54,395 nucleotides of DNA, taken from the NCBI GenBank assembly GCA_030041275.1, contig JASHOE010000242.1:1-54395 (forward strand), read 5' to 3'. Positions 50,033-54,395 of this stretch are shown here, in pieces. The position numbers and the translations under genes are program-made. The notes beneath the pieces are model-generated. The model saw nothing but the letters and a program-made list of their open reading frames with translations. It searched no databases and was not told the DNA's origin. The first letter of the stretch is position 1, and the number at the start of each line of letters is the position of its first letter. The stretch comes from Streptosporangiaceae bacterium. Its GTDB lineage: Bacteria; Actinomycetota; Actinomycetes; Streptosporangiales; Streptosporangiaceae.

Positions 50033-51549
50033 CAGATCCCTCCCGCGAACCGGCCCGGCGCCATCCGGTGCTCTGGGTCGAACTGATCCTTGACGGCGCG
50101 CATCAGCTCCAGCGACGGCGCCGGCCCCCACGCGTCAACCGCGTCGTGCACGTCCGGCGGCGCCCACACCACGACCGCGCTCGCCACGCTCGGCACTACG
50201 CCCCCTGCACTCAGCGCCGCGAGCCCCGCCCTGAGCTCCGCCACAAACCGCCCCACTGCTGCCGCTCCCGCGTCGGCTGCGACCCAGACATCCAGGACGC
50301 CCGCGCCTGCGGATCCGCCGATGGCCGGATCGACCCCGTTCGCCACCCCGGCCGTGCGGACTGTGCCCAGAACCCTGGCGAGCTGACCCACCCAGAATCC
50401 GACGCGGACGCAGGTTCCGTCGTTCGGGGCGCGGCCGCGACGATCGGCTGGCGGCCGGGCGGCAGGAAACGGCCCGCCTGCCACTCCGCCGCCCGCACCC
50501 TCGGGGTCACGAGACTGCGCGCCATGGTCGGCCGATGCGGCCTTGGGCGTGCGATGGATCGGGGTGCCGTCCGGCCGTTTCCTTTGGCCGGACGGCGACC
50601 CGGCCGTCGGACGCGCCAGCAGTATCCGCATGCGATCGGCACGGGACAGCACGCTCGTCTCGTCACCCTCGAGGAGGACCGACACAGCGATCTGCGCGTC
50701 GGCGGCTGGCCAGTCCAGCTCGATCGCCGACGGCCACAGCGGCGAGTCGGCGATCGCATGAACGGCATCGGCGGCAGACTCTGCGTCGGCCAGGTCGAGG
50801 GTCAGCCACGTCGACACGTCAGGCAGCGGGTGCAAACGGAACGTCGCCTCGGTGATCAGGCCCAGGGTGCCGTAGGAGCCGGCGAACAGCTTGCCGAGGT
50901 CGTAGCCGGCGACGTTCTTGACCACCTTGCCGCCGCTGCGGGCGACGACGCCGTCGGGCCGGACGACGGTGATGCCGATGAGCAGGTCACGCGGGGCGCC
51001 GAAGCGGTACCGCAGGGGCCCGGCCGAGTTGGTGGCCAGCACGCCGCCGACGGTGCCGCCGCCGACGGTGCCGCCGCCGTCCGTGCCCGAGCCAGGCGGG
51101 TCGAGGGCCAGCCGCTGTCCCGCGGTCGCGAGGACTGCGGCCAGGTCGGCCAGCGCCACGCCGGTCTGCACCCGGACGACGAGGTCGCCCGCCGCGTGCT
51201 CGAGGACCTGGTCCAGCCGCCGGGTGTCGACGACCAGATCGCAGCGCGCTGGCGGGCTGCCCCAGCGCAGCCGGCTGCCGGAGCCGCGTGCCACCACGGT
51301 CAGCCCGAGCTTGGCGGCGGCCGCGAGCAGCCCGGCGGCCTCGGCAGTCGACGCAGGGGCCGCGACGTAGCTGGGCTTGATGCCAGCGATGACATCGGCG
51401 TCGGTAGCGGTCGAGATGTCGGCGCATGCGCTGGTCAGTTCGGCCGGGACGGTGCCGGCCGGGACGGTGCCGGCCGGGAGTGGGCCGGCCGGGACTGGGC
51501 CGGCCGGGACTGGGTCGGCTGGTGTTGCCCCTGAGGTGTCCGTTCCCAT
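50032..51549 (-). CDS. glcE: Glycolate oxidase FAD-binding subunit GlcE
   Basis: A 505-aa FAD-dependent subunit, longer than GlcE of E. coli (about 350). FAD_binding_4 fold: VVARGSGSRLRWG, RVQTGVALADLAAVL, GGVLATNSAGPLRYRFG, RSGGKVVKNVAGYDLGKLFAGS, and the ending FDPEHRMAPGRF. Extra length: N-terminal PAGPV repeats (residues about 12-36), a GGGTVGGGTVGG stretch and a disordered insert at about residues 310-385. ATG at 51549 overlaps the glcD stop. Works with GlcD and GlcF to oxidise glycolate to glyoxylate. Confidence 0.9.
51442..51516. repeat. Five 15-bp tandem repeats in glcE 5' end
   Basis: Units starting GGCCGGGA at 51442, 51457, 51472, 51487 and 51502 (consensus GGCCGGGACGGTGCC/GGCCGGGACTGGGCC) encode PAGxV/PAGPL on the minus strand. 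They lie within the first 36 codons of glcE and must be disordered. Confidence 0.85.
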
Positions 51550-53075
51550 CAGAATTGATCGATCACGCCAGCCGCGACCAGTGGGTGCGGGGCCCGGCGC
51601 ACGCCAGGAACCTCACCGCACAGCCGCGGCGTCGGGAAAACCTTGCCGGGATTGCAGATGCCGCCCGGGTCGAACGCGCACCGCAGTAGCTGCATCGTGT
51701 CGAGGTCCTCGTCGCCGAACATGCGCGGCATGTAGCGCGACTTGTCGACGCCGACGCCATGCTCACCCGTGATGGATCCGCCGTGTTCGATGCAGAGGTC
51801 GAGGATCATCCCCGACAGCTTCTCAGCGGCCTCCTGCTCACCCGGCCGGCGATCGTCGAACAGCACGAGCGGGTGCAGGTTCCCGTCACCGGCGTGGAAC
51901 ACGTTGGCGACCCTGATGCCGGTCTCCGCCGAAAGAGCGCTGATGCGGTCGAGCACGCTCTCCAGCGCCGTCCGCGGGACCACGCCGTCCTGCACGATGT
52001 ATGCGGGGCTGATCCGGCCGACGGCGGCGAAGGCCGACTTGCGCCCGGTCCAGATGGCAGCGCGCTCGGCCGCGTCCTGCGCCGCCCTGATCTCGTACGC
52101 GCCCTCCGCCGTGCAGATCGCCCGCACCGCGGCCGTCTGCGCTTCGACGTCGTCGGCCGGGCCGTCCAGTTCGACGATCAGCACCGCACCCGCGCCCTCG
52201 GGGTACCGGCAGTGCACCGCCGCTTCGGCCGCCTCGATGGCCAGCTCGTCCATCATTTCGATCGCGCCGGGCAGGATGCCTGAACCGATGATCGCCGACA
52301 CCGCCGCGCCGCCCGCACCCATCGTCTTGAACGCGGCCAGCAGCGTGGTAACGGCTTCCGGGATCGGCGTGAGCTTCACAACAATTTTAGTAACGATGCC
52401 GAGCGTGCCCTCCGAACCGGTAAAGGCGCCGACGAGGTCATAGCCGGGAGCCGCGCCGGTGCCATCGCCGAGCCACGTCAGGTCGCCGTCCGGGGTAACG
52501 ACCTGCAGGGCGGTCACGTGGTGGACGGTGAAGCCGTGCTTGAGGCAATGGGCCCCGCCCGAGTTCTCGGCTACGTTCCCGCCGACCGAGCAGACCACTT
52601 GGCTCGACGGATCCGGCGCATAGAACAGCCCGTAGCGCTCGGCGGCTTTGCTCACCGACAGGTTCGTGACGCCGGGCTCCACGATCGCGCGGCGGCTGAC
52701 CGGATCGATGTCGAGGATGCTGCGCATCTTCGACATCACGATCAGCACGCCGTCGGTGCGCGGCAGTGCGCCGCCAGACAGCCCGGTGCCGCTGCCGCGG
52801 GCCACGAACGGGATCTGCCGGGCGGCGCACTCGCGCACGATGTCTGCGACCTGCTCGGCCGTCTGCGGCAGCACCACCAGGGCGGGCGTGCTGCGATGTG
52901 CGGTCAGCCCGTCGCACTCGTAGGTGCGCAGCTGCTGCGGGTCGGTGATGACGTTGTCGGCGCCGCAGATGTCGGTCGTCCTTGCAGAGAAAGCCGCGTC
53001 CACTGCTCCGGCTTTTATCGGAGCGACGGCCGGCGCGGGTTGGCCCTCGGTAACAGCACCGTCGGTGACGTCCAT
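51549..53075 (-). CDS. glcD: Glycolate oxidase FAD-linked subunit GlcD
   Basis: A 508-aa catalytic subunit. FAD_binding_4: PFVARGSGTGLSGGALP, IVEPGVTNLSVSKAAERYGLFYAPDPSS, GGNVAENSGGAHCLKHG and TGSEGTLGIVTKIV. C-terminal FAD-oxidase part with FHAGDGNLHPLVLF, HGGSITGEHGVGVDKSRYMP and FDPGGICNPGKVFP. Start ATG 53075 has only a weak box; the frame is open far upstream but antisense to the MFS gene. First gene of glcD-glcE-glcF, each joined by TGATG overlaps. A lactate dehydrogenase-like role is the main alternative, but the three-gene set favours glycolate. Confidence 0.92.
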   Translation of the reverse strand: MDVTDGAVTEGQPAPAVAPIKAGAVDAAFSARTTDICGADNVITDPQQLRTYECDGLTAHRSTPALVVLPQTAEQVADIVRECAARQIPFVARGSGTGLSGGALPRTDGVLIVMSKMRSILDIDPVSRRAIVEPGVTNLSVSKAAERYGLFYAPDPSSQVVCSVGGNVAENSGGAHCLKHGFTVHHVTALQVVTPDGDLTWLGDGTGAAPGYDLVGAFTGSEGTLGIVTKIVVKLTPIPEAVTTLLAAFKTMGAGGAAVSAIIGSGILPGAIEMMDELAIEAAEAAVHCRYPEGAGAVLIVELDGPADDVEAQTAAVRAICTAEGAYEIRAAQDAAERAAIWTGRKSAFAAVGRISPAYIVQDGVVPRTALESVLDRISALSAETGIRVANVFHAGDGNLHPLVLFDDRRPGEQEAAEKLSGMILDLCIEHGGSITGEHGVGVDKSRYMPRMFGDEDLDTMQLLRCAFDPGGICNPGKVFPTPRLCGEVPGVRRAPHPLVAAGVIDQF

Positions 53076-53122
53076 GAACCCAGCATCTCTCGACGGCCGC
53101 CGCACAGCCAAGTGTCTCATAT

Positions 53123-53151
53123 TATGGACATGTAGTATCAATATATGGACA
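53123..53151. promoter_or_regulatory. Divergent control region with two TATGGACA repeats
   Basis: TATGGACA occurs at 53123-53130 and at 53144-53151 in an AT-rich island between glcD and the MFS gene. TAGTAT (53133-53138) lies 6 nt before the MFS ATG, a leaderless -10. The repeats flank it and could bind the regulator of both transcription units. Confidence 0.5.
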
Positions 53152-54395
53152 ATGGCGGATCGGCGAGCAACGCCGCGGCCGACGCGGAGCGAGCCGGAAC
53201 GACCGCTCCCGCAGGCCGGGGTTCTGCAGATTCTGCGCCCGGGCGACGGTGGCTGATCCTGGTCATCGGGCTGATCGCCATGACGGCCGGATGCACCTTC
53301 CAGTACGGCCTGGCCTATCTCATTCCCGCGCTTCGGCACCAGGGATTCTCGCTGGAACTGGCCAGCACGCTGGTGGCCTGTCCCACCGCCGGGCTGCTTT
53401 TGACCCTCATTGGCTGGGGCGCCGCCGCAGACCGGTTCGGAGAGCGCGTGGTGCTCGCGAGCGGCCTCGGCCTCGCGGGTGTGGTCCTTCTCGGGGCCGC
53501 CTCGTTGCACGGCGCGGCCGGACTTGCCCTGTGCCTGGCGGTCGCCGGGGCGGCGGGTGGCTCGGTGTTCGCCGCGAGCGGCCGGCTGATTCTCGGCTGG
53601 TTTGCCCGGCACGAGCGCGGCCTGGCCATGGGTATCAGGCAGAGCGCGCAGCCGCTGGGCGTGGCGCTTGCAGCGGCCACCCTGCCGGCGCTGAGCAGCC
53701 GCGGAACGGGCGGCCCGCTGTTGTTCCTGGGCGCGTTCTGCCTGGCCGCTGCTGCCCTCGTGGTCCTGCTCGTGCGTGATCCGGCCAGGGAACAGCCGAG
53801 CGCCGTGGCGGCGGGTAGTGAGCGGCGCGCGACGTCCCCGTATCGGCAGGCCGTGCTGTGGCGGATCCACGCCGCCAGCGCGCTGCTGGTCGTCCCGCAG
53901 TTCACCGTGGCCACCTTCGCGCTGGTGTTTCTCGTAGACGCGCGCGGCTGGACCGCGCTCGCGGCGGGTCGGCTGCTCGCCGTAGCGCAGGTCGGCGGCG
54001 CAGCAAGCCGGCTCGGTGCTGGCTACTGGTCGGACCAGGTCGGCAGCCGGATGGGCCCGATGCGTATCCTCGCCGTGAGCACGGCGATTGGCATGGGGGC
54101 GCTGGCGGCGGCCGCAGCGGCCGGGGCGTCGGCCGCGGTGCCCATCCTGCTGGCGTGCAGCGTCGTCGCGGTCAGCACCAACGGGCTGGCCTTCACCGCG
54201 GTCGCCGAGTACGCCGGGTCCGCCTGGGCCGGCAAGGCGCTCGGCATTCAGAACACCGGGCAGAACGCGCTTGCCGCCGCGACGCCGCCGGTGCTGGCGC
54301 TGGCGATCGGCTCGATCGGGTTCGGCGCAGCGTTCGCCGCCGTGGTGGCGTTTCCCGCCGTCGCAGCCGCGCTGGTGCCGGTCGCGGCCGAGCGC
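53145..54395 (+). CDS. MFS transporter (3' end beyond the window)
   Basis: At least 417 aa of a major facilitator superfamily protein. A polar N-terminus of about 35 residues is followed by about 12 hydrophobic helices (starting RWLILVIGLIAMTAGCTFQYG), with loop A-like GWGAAADRFGERVVLASG between helices 2 and 3 and the matching GYWSDQVGSRMGP in the second half. Resembles oxalate/formate- and cyanate-type MFS groups. Divergent from glcDEF with a shared control region, so glycolate or a related acid is a reasonable substrate guess. The gene runs off the window at base 54395 without a stop. Confidence 0.9.
   Translation, partial: MDNGGSASNAAADAERAGTTAPAGRGSADSAPGRRWLILVIGLIAMTAGCTFQYGLAYLIPALRHQGFSLELASTLVACPTAGLLLTLIGWGAAADRFGERVVLASGLGLAGVVLLGAASLHGAAGLALCLAVAGAAGGSVFAASGRLILGWFARHERGLAMGIRQSAQPLGVALAAATLPALSSRGTGGPLLFLGAFCLAAAALVVLLVRDPAREQPSAVAAGSERRATSPYRQAVLWRIHAASALLVVPQFTVATFALVFLVDARGWTALAAGRLLAVAQVGGAASRLGAGYWSDQVGSRMGPMRILAVSTAIGMGALAAAAAAGASAAVPILLACSVVAVSTNGLAFTAVAEYAGSAWAGKALGIQNTGQNALAAATPPVLALAIGSIGFGAAFAAVVAFPAVAAALVPVAAER

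Noticed and set aside
50068..51534. A 488-codon frame antisense to glcE
   Set aside because: Same shadow effect; no motif, while glcE shows full FAD-binding motifs.

Overview
The window comes from a high-GC Gram-positive actinobacterium. The evidence is the strongly GC-biased third codon positions, many GTG/TTG starts, the DUF3046-recA-recX neighbourhood, an RNase Y, an AfsR-type regulator, a luciferase-like (probably F420-dependent) oxidoreductase, actinobacterial small proteins, and several genes whose -10 box sits only 6-7 nt before the start codon (leaderless mRNAs). Genus and order cannot be fixed from the sequence. I see no rRNA, intact tRNA, CRISPR array, insertion sequence or prophage; the one mobile element is an intein in RecA.

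Layout. 1-3830: sugar ABC importer genes (permease, cut by the window edge, and binding lipoprotein) divergent from a ROK regulator, with a palindromic operator between. 4178-10512: an oxidoreductase, two VOC proteins (one fused to a degenerate pterin-dehydratase domain), galT-galK, a LURP-one-like protein and a DSD1-type PLP enzyme. 10537-16577: a sigma-factor remnant, a VapBC pair and a 1679-aa Lhr helicase. 16822-23333: nitronate monooxygenase, a DUF1326-DUF2182 pair, a J-domain/PASTA protein and a large SARP/AfsR-type ATPase regulator. 23348-25200: DrrAB-type ABC exporter. 25502-29602: a tightly overlapping assimilatory sulfite-reduction/siroheme operon (sulfite reductase, 59-aa zinc ribbon, CysG, CbiX/SirB) preceded by a 32-aa Cys-terminated leader peptide. 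29866-37583: methyltransferase, DUF3046, a GNAT enzyme, an SOS box, recA with a 364-aa intein, recX and rny. 37596-45510: MerR regulator with GyrI-like partner, S9 peptidase, miaB, an acidic protein, miaA and dapF. 45518-47302: a small-protein/DUF4097/RHH locus. 47582-54395: an isomerase-like protein, a two-TM protein, glcDEF (glycolate oxidase) and a divergent MFS transporter.

The genes most likely to work together are: binding protein + permease + ROK; galT + galK; antitoxin + toxin; DUF1326 + DUF2182; leader peptide + sulfite reductase + zinc ribbon + CysG + chelatase (sulfite reduction and the siroheme it needs); SOS box + recA + recX; MerR + GyrI-like; RHH + DUF4097; and glcD + glcE + glcF + MFS.

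The most notable observations are a cysteine-type leader peptide whose Cys-codon region could pair with the sulfite reductase ribosome binding site; a RecA intein followed by about 195 bp of extein with atypical AT-ending codons (possible co-conversion tract); a 24-bp tandem repeat in a DUF4097 gene in which a single base change has made a premature stop; and a widespread habit of short tandem repeats with 15-, 18- or 24-bp periods, in and between genes.
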